Below, piece by piece: positions 9,566 through 18,127 of a DNA stretch of 64,000 bases (positions are counted from its first letter, which is position 1; every line of letters starts with the position of its first letter). The notes under the pieces were generated by a model that saw nothing but the letters and a program-made list of their open reading frames with translations, was not told the origin of the DNA and made no database searches. Source of the stretch: Bacteroidales bacterium (GTDB lineage: Bacteria > Bacteroidota > Bacteroidia > Bacteroidales > UBA10428). The position numbers and the translations under genes are program-made. The stretch spans positions 1-64,000 of the forward strand of contig JAFGOZ010000239.1 of NCBI GenBank assembly GCA_016926235.1. Reading direction: 5' to 3'.

Positions 9566-10657
9566 GTGAATAATAAGAAACGTATCCTGGTATGTCCTAT
9601 CAACTGGGGTTTAGGCCATGCTGGCCGCTGTATCCCTGTTATAAATTATTTTTTGGAAAAAGATCATGAAGTAGTGATTGGAGCGGATGGTCAGGCGCTG
9701 GCTTTTCTCCGGCAGGAATTCCCCGAACTGGCAGCAATCCCGTTACCTGATATGGACATACATTATTCAAGGGGTAATACCCAGGTTTTAAAAATCATTG
9801 CACAAATACCAAAAATTGTCAGGAGTATAAGAAAAGAACATTTATTTGTAAAAGAACTGGTCCAGCAAGAAAGATTCGACCTTATTGTATCAGATAACCG
9901 GTATGGTGTATGGCATCCGGATGTACCTTCAGTAATAATTACACATCAGTTGATGTTGAAATTGCCCGGAATATGGAAGTTTTTTGAGAAAGCCGTACAT
10001 AAATGGTTCAATAGGCATCTTGCATCATTTATTAAATGCCTCGTGCCTGACGTTGAGAATTTTCCTGGCCTTTCGGGAGATCTGGCACATAAGTACAAAT
10101 TGAAAAATGTTGAATATATCGGGCCATTAACACACTTTAGTTCTGTAGATAAGGATGTAGTTTCAGTAAAATCAACAGATGTCTTGATTGTTCTTTCCGG
10201 ACCTGAACCACAGCGTACAAAATTGGAGGATATATTGCTGGCAAAGTTAAGAGGAACAAGTCTGAAGGTAAAACTTGTACAAGGTAAACCAGGTATTTTT
10301 CAAAGGAGTGAAAGTAACAATATCGAGATGGTTTCATTCTTGGGCTCTAAATCACTCGTTCAGGAAATCAATAAATCAAAAATTATTATTTGCCGGGCAG
10401 GATATACATCCATTATGGATATGGCGATTCTAGGGACAAAGGCACTTCTCATACCGACTCCCGGACAAACTGAGCAGGAATATCTGGCCAGGCACTTAAA
10501 AAAGCTCGGCTATTTTGACTTTATTAGCCAGAAAGAATTAAGTTTAATTAATACACTTAAACTGAAGTCGATTCTGGATTCTTTAAAAGAATGCAAAGAA
10601 ATACCAGATGAGTTGAGAAGAGTTAATTTAGCTAAACTCTCAGATATATTTTCATGA
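9566..10657 (+). CDS. MurG-like glycosyltransferase
   Basis: A 363-residue GT-B glycosyltransferase. The N-terminal Rossmann half shows PINWGLGHAGRCIPV, a nucleotide-sugar transferase start like that of MurG-type enzymes. The C-terminal GT28-type half carries the donor-binding motif around ICRAGYTSIMDMAILG followed by LIPTPGQTEQEYLA. It uses a GTG start at 9566, two bases after the radical SAM stop. MurG itself is usually encoded in the mur cluster and differs in detail, so this is probably another glycan or glycolipid transferase. Its 3' end overlaps the convergent membrane-protein gene by 26 bases. Confidence 0.82.
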   Translation: MNNKKRILVCPINWGLGHAGRCIPVINYFLEKDHEVVIGADGQALAFLRQEFPELAAIPLPDMDIHYSRGNTQVLKIIAQIPKIVRSIRKEHLFVKELVQQERFDLIVSDNRYGVWHPDVPSVIITHQLMLKLPGIWKFFEKAVHKWFNRHLASFIKCLVPDVENFPGLSGDLAHKYKLKNVEYIGPLTHFSSVDKDVVSVKSTDVLIVLSGPEPQRTKLEDILLAKLRGTSLKVKLVQGKPGIFQRSESNNIEMVSFLGSKSLVQEINKSKIIICRAGYTSIMDMAILGTKALLIPTPGQTEQEYLARHLKKLGYFDFISQKELSLINTLKLKSILDSLKECKEIPDELRRVNLAKLSDIFS

Positions 10658-11246
10658 CCAGAAAAACTACAATCAGTCCGGTTACCCAGCCCGAATAAAC
10701 TTCTGATGGTTTATGTGATTTAAGCATTAGACGAGCCATTCCGGTAAAACCTGAGATCAGGATGATTATCATCAAATATTCTAAAATATTTAAATTGAAG
10801 GTAATGGACAAGTAAAGGAGCAGGCCAATAATCCCTCCCAACCCTGCCATATGAATGCTGATTTTCAGGTAGTTTGTAATAATTGCAATTACTAACACTG
10901 TGGAAGCGGAGGCAAACACGAAAGCAAGAATGATCTCAGTAATCATAAGTTTTTGCAACAGAATATATGTCATAAAATAAATGAAAGAGGTCACAAGCAA
11001 AGGAATAAATCGTTCTTTGCGGTTTGCCATCTCAACGGATTGTATGATACCCTGATGCAGGTAAAAAGGAATTAAGCTTAGCGGTAAAAGCAGGGTTGAC
11101 AGTCCTAAAACGATAAGAATAATGCGAAAAGCAGCCGGATTTGAATAAGGGATAAAAAGATCCATGTTTAAGATGAGCAGCACACCCACTATGGACATAA
11201 AAAGCGGATGAAACAGATACGATATGGTTTTAGCAATTATTCTCAT
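10632..11246 (-). CDS. Integral membrane protein, PAP2-like
   Basis: A 204-residue protein with about six hydrophobic helices, starting MRIIAKTISYLFHPLFM. Near the C-terminus, MARLMLKSHKPSEVYSGW resembles the last motif of PAP2 phosphatases (Arg, then His, then a D/E-V-x-x-G-W turn), but the first two PAP2 motifs (KxxxxxxRP and PSGH) are not visible. It is therefore probably a relative with an incomplete active site, and function is unknown. It begins 7 bases after the rpoN stop on the same strand, so it is likely co-transcribed with sigma-54. Its tail overlaps the convergent glycosyltransferase gene. Confidence 0.7.
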   Translation of the reverse strand: MRIIAKTISYLFHPLFMSIVGVLLILNMDLFIPYSNPAAFRIILIVLGLSTLLLPLSLIPFYLHQGIIQSVEMANRKERFIPLLVTSFIYFMTYILLQKLMITEIILAFVFASASTVLVIAIITNYLKISIHMAGLGGIIGLLLYLSITFNLNILEYLMIIILISGFTGMARLMLKSHKPSEVYSGWVTGLIVVFLVMKIYLRV

Positions 11247-11253
11247 CCGGCAA

Positions 11254-12711
11254 TCACAATTCTTTTCTTAAACGGGCTACCTGAATATCCAATTGCTCAC
11301 GGTATTTTGCAATAGTCCTTCTTGCAATCGGGTATCCTTTTTCCTTTAATATGTCCATCAGTTTCTCATCGGTGAGAGGTTTGCGTTTGTCTTCATTATC
11401 AATGCAATCCTGTAGTATTTTTTTTATTTCCCTGGTTGATACTTCTTCACCTGTGTCAGTTTGCATACCCTCCGAAAAGAAATATTTCAAAGGGTAAATT
11501 CCAAAATGTGTTTGGATATACTTGCTATTGGCAACGCGTGAAATGGTGGATATATCAAGATGTGTTTTATCGGCTATATCTTTTAAGATCATGGGTTTCA
11601 GCTTTGTTTCATCCCCTTCAAGAAAATAGTCATATTGATATTCCAATATGGCATTCATAGTGAGCATCAGGGTGTTCTGACGCTGCTTAATGGCATCGAT
11701 AAACCATTTTGCTGATTCAATTTTCTGTTTTACAAAATTTAAAGCCTCTTTTTGGTCACGTGAAAAACCATCTTTATTCTTACTATACGCCTGTATCATT
11801 TCCGAATAGGTTTTACTTAAACGCAGATCGGGCACATTTTTAGAATTAAGCGACAATTGAAGCTCTCCATCATCATTTTCAAGGGCGAAATCAGGGATAA
11901 TCTGTTCAAATGATTTGGTTTGGGAGTCACTATATGAACTTCCCGGTTTCGGGTTTAGTTTTAGTATTTCCCCTATGGCTTCTTTCAGGTCTTCCTCGCT
12001 TATATTCAGGCGGTTGATAATTTTATCGTAGTGCTTTTTAGTAAATTCTTCAAAATGATGCTTGAGAATTTTATATGCCAATGCTACACCCGGATGATCC
12101 TGGTCTTTATTTTTAATTTGCAGAAGCAGGCATTCCTGTAAGTCCCTGGCACCAACACCTACCGGCTCCAGGTCCTGTATTATCCAAAGTATATTAAGGA
12201 GTTCTTCTTCGGTGGTTTGTATGTTAAGTGAAAATGCCAGGTCATCTACTATGGCATCAACTTTCCTGCGCAGATAGCCATCCTCATCAATGTTTCCAAT
12301 CATATATACAGCTAATTGCTGTTCTCTTTCTGTCAGATTTCTCAATCCAAGCTGGCTTTCAAGAAACTCTGCAAACGTGGAGCCTACACTAAAAGGTATT
12401 TCTTCACGTTTTTCGTCTTTTGAATAGTTTTGTGTATCCAGTTTATAATCGGGTACATCCTCTTCATTCAGGTAATCTTCAAAAGTAAATTCATCATCTT
12501 GTGAAGATTGTTCATCCTGATCTTCTTCTTCGAAGTTTGTGTTCTCATCTTCCACATCTTCCTTCCCTTCTACCAGGGCAGGATTTTCTTCAAGCTCTTT
12601 CTTTATCCTCTGCTCCAATTGCATACTGGGTATTTCCAGCAGCTTTATCATTTGTATTTGCTGTGGCGAAAGCTTTTGAAGTAACTTCTGCTGTAATTTC
12701 TGGTTCAACAT
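11254..12711 (-). CDS. rpoN: RNA polymerase sigma-54 factor
   Basis: A 485-residue sigma-54. Region I is the Gln/Leu-rich activator-interaction segment at the N-terminus (QQKLLQKLSPQQIQMIKLLE), followed by a long acidic region II rich in Glu/Asp. Next come the core-binding domain and a helix-turn-helix. The RpoN box near the C-terminus reads ARRTIAKYRE (residues 463-472), one conservative change from the classic ARRTVAKYRE. It would direct transcription from -24/-12 promoters with an enhancer-binding ATPase; no such activator is encoded here. Length is normal. It heads a two-gene minus-strand unit and faces a large secreted-protein gene across a 425-base divergent intergenic region. Confidence 0.97.
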   Translation of the reverse strand: MLNQKLQQKLLQKLSPQQIQMIKLLEIPSMQLEQRIKKELEENPALVEGKEDVEDENTNFEEEDQDEQSSQDDEFTFEDYLNEEDVPDYKLDTQNYSKDEKREEIPFSVGSTFAEFLESQLGLRNLTEREQQLAVYMIGNIDEDGYLRRKVDAIVDDLAFSLNIQTTEEELLNILWIIQDLEPVGVGARDLQECLLLQIKNKDQDHPGVALAYKILKHHFEEFTKKHYDKIINRLNISEEDLKEAIGEILKLNPKPGSSYSDSQTKSFEQIIPDFALENDDGELQLSLNSKNVPDLRLSKTYSEMIQAYSKNKDGFSRDQKEALNFVKQKIESAKWFIDAIKQRQNTLMLTMNAILEYQYDYFLEGDETKLKPMILKDIADKTHLDISTISRVANSKYIQTHFGIYPLKYFFSEGMQTDTGEEVSTREIKKILQDCIDNEDKRKPLTDEKLMDILKEKGYPIARRTIAKYREQLDIQVARLRKEL

Positions 12712-13136
12712 ATCAATTCATCTTTCAACGTGCATAAAAATAGCAATTTTTAAGTTTTTTAGAATCAAATTACGAATGAATTCTTCATATATATACAGGA
12801 TAAAATTTCATGATAGGCAGGGCTACTTCTGTTTCATTATATTAATTTAATAATTAAAAGTAAATCAGGCACTTATATAAATTGATCAAAATATTTTGAC
12901 AAATCCATCTCTTTATTTGACAAACACTGTAATATTTTTGATAAACGGCATTTTACCTTTAATTATTCAAGACATTGATAATCAACAATATAAATCATTA
13001 AATGTTACCCGACACCTTAACAAATCTACATTTTTTACGTAAATATCTAAAGAAACAATGATAAATATCATGTTTTTAACTGTAAAAAGATTAAAAAACT
13101 GAAAGTATTTATCAGAACATATTAAACAGATTATCA
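12712..13136. other. 425-base divergent intergenic region (rpoN / secreted protein)
   Basis: Very AT-rich, with no ORF and no RNA gene recognised. It should contain promoters for rpoN (minus) and the 13137 gene (plus), but no clean TTTG/TAnnTTTG pair was found for either. The main structure is a set of phased TTTGAyAAA repeats at 12895-12945, listed separately. Confidence 0.7.
12895..12945. repeat. Three phased TTTGAyAAA repeats, 21-base spacing
   Basis: TTTGACAAA at 12895 and 12916 and TTTGATAAA at 12937 begin exactly 21 bases apart, which is two helical turns. A related palindrome, TTGATCAA, lies just upstream at 12882-12889. The 9-mer is nearly self-complementary, as expected for an operator half-site or core. 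It may be a binding site for an unidentified regulator. Confidence 0.5.
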
Positions 13137-16100
13137 GTGGGAAGAGAGGAAAAATACCTGAAGAGATATATTAGAAGGAGCATAATCACTATCATTGTTG
13201 CTTTTTATACATTAAGTTTGATTGGCCAGGATACTATTTTCATATCAACATTTGATGAACAAATTGTACCAGCTTTCCTATCAGGTGCAGAAGGTCTGAA
13301 CGGAGGTAAGGATAATTACAATTCATGGGCTATTGGAGTACCTAATGGTGGCAGGGGTTATAGTGATATGCCCGGACAAAAAGGATTTATAGGCAATGCT
13401 GATCCCACTGTTGACCATTCAGGAAATAATAGTATGAATTATGTAGCAGGTCAGGGATTATTATCAGAAAGCTTTAAAGAAGGTGAATCTTCACATTATA
13501 ACAATTCCAGCGAATGGTTTATGACACCTGCTATCAATTGTAGCAATTATTATAATATCAGTCTTACTTTTTGGAGGTGGGCAAATTTTGAGGATTCATA
13601 TGATAAGGCATATGTTGAAATAAGTACTGATAGCATTTTATGGATTGCTCTTCCTCATCCTCTTCATCCTCAGGATACGTTGTGGACAGAGGTAAATTAT
13701 GATATTAGTTCCTATGCAAACAGGCAGCAAAAGGTATTTATCCGCTGGAGATCAGAGAGTGATCGCTACATCCATTATTCTGGTTGGAATATTGACGATA
13801 TAATTATTACTGGTGAATATACAAACACCGATGCTACCTCAGTTTTGAATATTGGAAGTAAACCCGAACCGGTTTCTATTTCATCTATAGTCGATACCTA
13901 TAAGGAAAGAACTATGGCAATGGATTTTACCGTTACTGATAATGCTTCAGGTGATAATAAACCAACTTTGATAAAAAGTATACTTATTGAACCAGGTGAT
14001 GCCAATACTATTTCAGATTGGACACTTGTTTTGCATAGTGCAATACTTGAAACACCCTCAAATGGAAAGTCATATATCGGATCAGTAAACCAGGGGAACA
14101 TCGAATTTATATTGAATACACCTGATACAATAGCAGATGGAGGTTCAAAGAACTACGAATTGAAAATATATTTATTACAAGATTTATCGGGAATAAATGA
14201 TAATGATATACTTGACTTTACAATTGACCATGCGCTTTTTAAATATGATGGTTCTGGTTCATTTATTCATTCAGGTATTGTATATAGTGGTTCAATTTCT
14301 GTGAATATTGAAGCAACTAAATTGGCAATTACCTCCATCCCTTCTTCTGTAGGTGTTATTAATCGCAGCCTTTTCCCAATGTTAAAAGTTACAGCCCAGG
14401 ATGAAAATGGTAACAGGGACCTTGATTTTATGGGTACAATTTCTTTAAAAAATTCTGGAAACCTGGCTATGGAAAATGCAAGTGTTACAGCAGTTCAAGG
14501 TTTGGTTGCTTTTAACAGATTTCATTTTACTGATCTGGGTGGACCTGTTTACTTAAGTACAATAAATACTTCTATTCCCAAGTTGGATAATGATTCTGTT
14601 ATTATTACTATAGTTAATGAAATTCCCGATACATTATTTGAAACCAATTTTGATAACAATTCACTTGCAGGCTGGACAACAGGAGCCAATGGTTTAAATG
14701 GGGCACCGGATAATAATAATTCCTGGCAAATTGGAGAACCTAAAGGAGGCTTGGGTTACAAAGACCTTACACCGAAAGGCTTTATAGGAAATCCCGATCC
14801 GGTTAGTGACCATAGTGTTGATAACACATCCAATATAGTAATTGGCCAGGGACTGGGCACTTCAAGCAAATTTCAGGGGGTTTCATCCCATTACAATCTT
14901 TCAAATGAGTGGATACAGACTCCGGTTATAAATTGTACGGGTATGGTTGATGTGGAATTATCATTCTGGCGCTGGGCTAATTTTGAAAATGGGCAGGATA
15001 AAGCCTATGTAGAAGTTAGCAATGACGGATCAAACTGGTATCAGCTTTCACATCCGTTTTATCCTCAGGATGTTGTATGGACCCTGGTTACTATAGATAT
15101 TTCAGCTTATGCAAATAATCAACCAACAGTATATATCAGATGGAGGTCAGAAAGTAGCATGGTAGATCATTATTCTGGTTGGAATATTGATGATATTTCT
15201 GTCACAGCTGTCAGACAAACTTCTACTATATGGACAGGCATAGTTTCCTCAGATTGGGATGATCCTATGAATTGGGACGTACAGAGTGTACCAACATCTT
15301 CAACAGTTATTACAATTCCTGGAACTGCTTCTGTATTTCCAGAAGTGTTACACTATGCTGAATGTAAAAGTGTGCTGATTGAAACCGGAGCAAGCCTCAT
15401 TATACAAACATCTGCTTCACTTGATATTATTGGCGATTTAACATTATTGAGTACATCGCAGATAAAGTCCGCTATATTGGATTTAGGTAGTCTGAATGTA
15501 TATGGTAATACAATATATAGTTTTGTAAATACTAGTATTGGATGGAATCATTTTTCATCACCAGTTGATAATGTTGATTCAAAAATTTTTGGGAATAAGG
15601 TGTACTATTATAATGAGCCGGTTTCAAGCATTAACTGGAACAATGGTTGGACAAAAACTACTGAAATAATGCAGGCTGGGAAAGGATATAATACCTATAA
15701 TGGGTCACAAATTACAAGGCAAATCTCCGGTACTTTGAACACAGGCTTTCAGGAAGTAATCATTACAAACACAGATAGTGTTGAGATTCCGGAGCATGAA
15801 GGCTGGAACCTTGTAGGTAATCCATATGCTTCTGTTATTGATTGGGATGCACCAAATGGCTGGATTAAAGAAAATGTGGAAAATGCTATATATATTTGGG
15901 ATCCGGTTCAAAATAATTATCGATCATATGTTGATGGAGTTGGAACAAATGGGGGTTCAAGATATATTGAGCCTATGGTAGCTTTCTTTGTAAAAGCAAC
16001 GAAACCCGGACAAGGCAGGATTGGAATGGATAACAGGGTTAGAACAGTTTCTCCTTCAGCCATTAAATCAAAATCACTTAAAGGGGGAAGTGTTTCAACA

Positions 16101-17219
16101 GAAATTTCTCTGGCTGTATCAAATCAGCAATACACTGATGAAGCTGTGATAAGGTTTAAAGAAGATGCCAGCTTGCAATATGATGAAGATATGGATGCTT
16201 ATAAGATGTTTTCAACACAAAATGGAGTTCCGCAAGTTTACACACAATTCTGCCTAAATCAACCTATGGCTATCAATTCCCTGCCAGTAATTGACAGCAG
16301 CATAAGCATTCCGGTTTATATTAAAGTGAATTCAAATAGCGAATTGAGTTTAAAAATCAATTTACCCGGAGAATTAACTAAAAACAGGATAATAATACTG
16401 GAAGATAAAAAGAAAGGGACATTTATAAATATGATAGATCAGCAAGAATTTATTTTTACTGCAAATGTACTGGACGATACAAACAGGTTTGTGCTTCATA
16501 TTGCTTTTCCATTGGATGTACAGGTTAGTTCAAAGAATGTTACATGTAATGCATCGAATGATGGAATGATTGATTTAACTGTCAATGGAGGCATTGCACC
16601 CTATATTATAACATGGACAACAAATGACTCAGCACAAAGTCTGATTAATCTTGCGGCTGGAGACTATTCTGTAAAAATTACCGATCAAATTGGGAATGAG
16701 TTTTCAGAAATAATAAAGATTCTTGAACCGGAAAGGATACAAATTACTTCTTATGTTACAAATCCATCTTCTCCCGGCATAGCTGATGGTTTAATTGATA
16801 ATGTAATAAAAGGAGGAATACTTCCATACACATATTTCTGGTCTGATAATTCTTCAGATGAAGACTTAACAGGTATAACAGCCGGAATGTATACAATAAC
16901 CGTTATTGATAATAATGGATGTTTTGCTATAGATACCATTATTCTTTTAGATCCGGAGACCGGTACCAATCTGCTATCTGAAAATAAATATATTGAACCT
17001 GTAATATACTCTAATGGTAGCCAGATATTCATTCAGTCAAATAACGAATTTCAGGATAATTGCATCTTTAAAGTGTTTACAATAGAAGGCAAATTAATTT
17101 TGAGTCAAAATATCGAAAGCAATTATAGTATTATTAATTTAAAAAATGAAGGTGTATTTTTAGTAAAACTTACTTCTGATGGTACTACCTATTCAAAGAA
17201 ACTATATTTAAAACCCTAG
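13137..17219 (+). CDS. Large secreted protein with duplicated MAM-like domains and T9SS type A sorting domain
   Basis: A 1360-residue protein starting at GTG 13137; no in-frame ATG occurs before the first domain, and the N-terminal RRSIITIIVAFYTLSLIGQ is a good signal peptide. Order: MAM/choice-of-anchor-like module (residues about 39-225), Ig-like/bacterial spacer region, second copy of the module (about 505-690), a beta-helix-like segment, and two SprB-like repeats (from about residue 1130: VTCNASNDGMIDLTVNGG and a second unit). The C-terminal ~75 residues (FKVFTIEGKLILSQ to YSKKLYLKP) form a T9SS type A sorting domain, which is cleaved during export in characterised systems. Likely an extracellular or surface adhesin or matrix protein. 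No terminator was seen before the exosortase pair downstream. Confidence 0.88.
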   Translation: MGREEKYLKRYIRRSIITIIVAFYTLSLIGQDTIFISTFDEQIVPAFLSGAEGLNGGKDNYNSWAIGVPNGGRGYSDMPGQKGFIGNADPTVDHSGNNSMNYVAGQGLLSESFKEGESSHYNNSSEWFMTPAINCSNYYNISLTFWRWANFEDSYDKAYVEISTDSILWIALPHPLHPQDTLWTEVNYDISSYANRQQKVFIRWRSESDRYIHYSGWNIDDIIITGEYTNTDATSVLNIGSKPEPVSISSIVDTYKERTMAMDFTVTDNASGDNKPTLIKSILIEPGDANTISDWTLVLHSAILETPSNGKSYIGSVNQGNIEFILNTPDTIADGGSKNYELKIYLLQDLSGINDNDILDFTIDHALFKYDGSGSFIHSGIVYSGSISVNIEATKLAITSIPSSVGVINRSLFPMLKVTAQDENGNRDLDFMGTISLKNSGNLAMENASVTAVQGLVAFNRFHFTDLGGPVYLSTINTSIPKLDNDSVIITIVNEIPDTLFETNFDNNSLAGWTTGANGLNGAPDNNNSWQIGEPKGGLGYKDLTPKGFIGNPDPVSDHSVDNTSNIVIGQGLGTSSKFQGVSSHYNLSNEWIQTPVINCTGMVDVELSFWRWANFENGQDKAYVEVSNDGSNWYQLSHPFYPQDVVWTLVTIDISAYANNQPTVYIRWRSESSMVDHYSGWNIDDISVTAVRQTSTIWTGIVSSDWDDPMNWDVQSVPTSSTVITIPGTASVFPEVLHYAECKSVLIETGASLIIQTSASLDIIGDLTLLSTSQIKSAILDLGSLNVYGNTIYSFVNTSIGWNHFSSPVDNVDSKIFGNKVYYYNEPVSSINWNNGWTKTTEIMQAGKGYNTYNGSQITRQISGTLNTGFQEVIITNTDSVEIPEHEGWNLVGNPYASVIDWDAPNGWIKENVENAIYIWDPVQNNYRSYVDGVGTNGGSRYIEPMVAFFVKATKPGQGRIGMDNRVRTVSPSAIKSKSLKGGSVSTEISLAVSNQQYTDEAVIRFKEDASLQYDEDMDAYKMFSTQNGVPQVYTQFCLNQPMAINSLPVIDSSISIPVYIKVNSNSELSLKINLPGELTKNRIIILEDKKKGTFINMIDQQEFIFTANVLDDTNRFVLHIAFPLDVQVSSKNVTCNASNDGMIDLTVNGGIAPYIITWTTNDSAQSLINLAAGDYSVKITDQIGNEFSEIIKILEPERIQITSYVTNPSSPGIADGLIDNVIKGGILPYTYFWSDNSSDEDLTGITAGMYTITVIDNNGCFAIDTIILLDPETGTNLLSENKYIEPVIYSNGSQIFIQSNNEFQDNCIFKVFTIEGKLILSQNIESNYSIINLKNEGVFLVKLTSDGTTYSKKLYLKP
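13251..13811 (+). repeat. Duplicated MAM-like module, copy 1
   Basis: 187 codons running from FDEQ to NIDDIIIT. It aligns along its length with copy 2 with about one codon of length difference. Shared landmarks are GLNGG/NSW, GFIGN.DP..DHS, SSHYN.S.EW, FWRWANFE and WRSES....HYSGWNIDDI. Confidence 0.85.
14649..15206 (+). repeat. Duplicated MAM-like module, copy 2
   Basis: 186 codons running from FDNN to NIDDISVT, homologous to copy 1 at 13251. The copies are similar but not identical, so the duplication is not recent. The Trp-rich FWRWANFENGQDKAYVEVS block is the best conserved part. Confidence 0.85.
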
Positions 17220-17258
17220 AATTGAACATATCTAGTCATTTAATTGTTAATATTTATC

Positions 17259-17289
17259 ATTGGGGAATTCTGTTTTATTAGTAAATTTG
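17259..17289 (+). promoter_or_regulatory. Promoter of the PID-CTERM/exosortase pair
   Basis: ATTG (17259-17262), 19 bases, then TAAATTTG (17282-17289) fits the Bacteroidota TTTG/TAnnTTTG pattern with one mismatch in the -33 element. It lies 19 bases before the ATG at 17309 and suggests the pair is transcribed independently of the large gene upstream. Confidence 0.5.
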
Positions 17290-17308
17290 ATAAGAGAATT
17301 ATAGAATT

Positions 17309-17476
17309 ATGAAACGTGTAGTTGGAACATTGACATTACTCTTCTTTTTTGTTTTGTATGTATTGGGGCAGCCGGGTCCTAACCCTGCACCTGTGGATGG
17401 GGGACTTGGTATTTTAATTGCAGCAGGTTTATTTTTTGGGGTGTCGCGTTTACGAAAGAAGAGGAATGAACTTTAA
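17309..17476 (+). CDS. Tiny PID-CTERM-like sorting-signal protein (55 aa)
   Basis: A complete 55-codon ORF. The N-terminus is a signal peptide (MKRVVGTLTLLFFFVLYVLG). It is followed by only about ten Pro/Gly-rich residues (QPGPNPAPVD), then a tripartite sorting signal: the motif PVDGG, a hydrophobic helix (LGILIAAGLFFGV), and a basic tail (RLRKKR). This matches the PID-CTERM type of C-terminal signal known in Bacteroidota, with PVD in place of PID, and resembles PEP-CTERM signals recognised by exosortases. An exosortase-family gene follows 54 bases downstream, making this its probable dedicated substrate. There is almost no mature domain, so the product may be a very short anchored or released peptide. 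Function is unknown. Confidence 0.82.
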   Translation: MKRVVGTLTLLFFFVLYVLGQPGPNPAPVDGGLGILIAAGLFFGVSRLRKKRNEL

Positions 17477-17530
17477 GCAGGAATACAATTTCCTGTTTAT
17501 ACGCCATGAGTAATTCAAATTGTCCTATTT

Positions 17531-18082
17531 ATGGTAAATAAAATCAGGAAGTTTTACGAGAAAAGGTCAGATTTAGAGCTATTTCTTCTTAAATCAGGAG
17601 TTTTATATATCCTCTGGTTAGTATTAAAGTTATTATTTAATAATATTCCGGTTTTAATTCCTGTAGCAGAGTCAGTTAGCAGGGTGTATACTCAGTTTAT
17701 CCTGTTGTCAGGAGAATTGGTACTTCGCATATTTGGATATAATCCGATTTTGGATGGGAACCACTTGTTTATAGACGGTTCGCGAGGAGTTACCATTGTA
17801 AAAGGTTGTCAGGCATGGTTTTTAATGTCCGTTTATGCAGGCTTTATTATTGTTTATCCGGGAAACAGAAAATCAAAGTACTGGTTTATAATAATTGGGT
17901 TAATTATCCTGGTATTTCTTAATATTTTGCGCATATCCGGTATGGTATTGGTCTCGTATTATGCACAGGAAAAGATGCGGCTATATCACAAATATATATT
18001 TAAAACCATTTTACACCTGAGTGTCTTTATAATGTGGTTGTTATGGGTTTCAAAGCACGGCAAGAAATTGATAAAAACATGA
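17531..18082 (+). CDS. Exosortase/archaeosortase family protein
   Basis: A 183-residue multi-pass membrane protein. The three residues of the exosortase active site are present in order: Cys93 in VKGCQAW, Arg134 in NILRISG and His153 in LYHKYIF, each at the edge of a predicted membrane helix. The family acts as membrane transpeptidases on proteins with PEP-CTERM-like tails. The short length is close to that of the small Bacteroidota forms (XrtF-like) rather than the ~280-residue EpsH type; I cannot assign the subfamily with certainty. The 55-residue PID-CTERM peptide gene just upstream is the obvious substrate. Starts at ATG 17531; no polysaccharide operon lies nearby, unlike classic exosortase loci. 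Confidence 0.88.
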   Translation: MVNKIRKFYEKRSDLELFLLKSGVLYILWLVLKLLFNNIPVLIPVAESVSRVYTQFILLSGELVLRIFGYNPILDGNHLFIDGSRGVTIVKGCQAWFLMSVYAGFIIVYPGNRKSKYWFIIIGLIILVFLNILRISGMVLVSYYAQEKMRLYHKYIFKTILHLSVFIMWLLWVSKHGKKLIKT

Positions 18083-18127
18083 GTAAACCCGGAAAAAAAT
18101 TTGGTCTTCCGACTCCGGACTTCTTTC

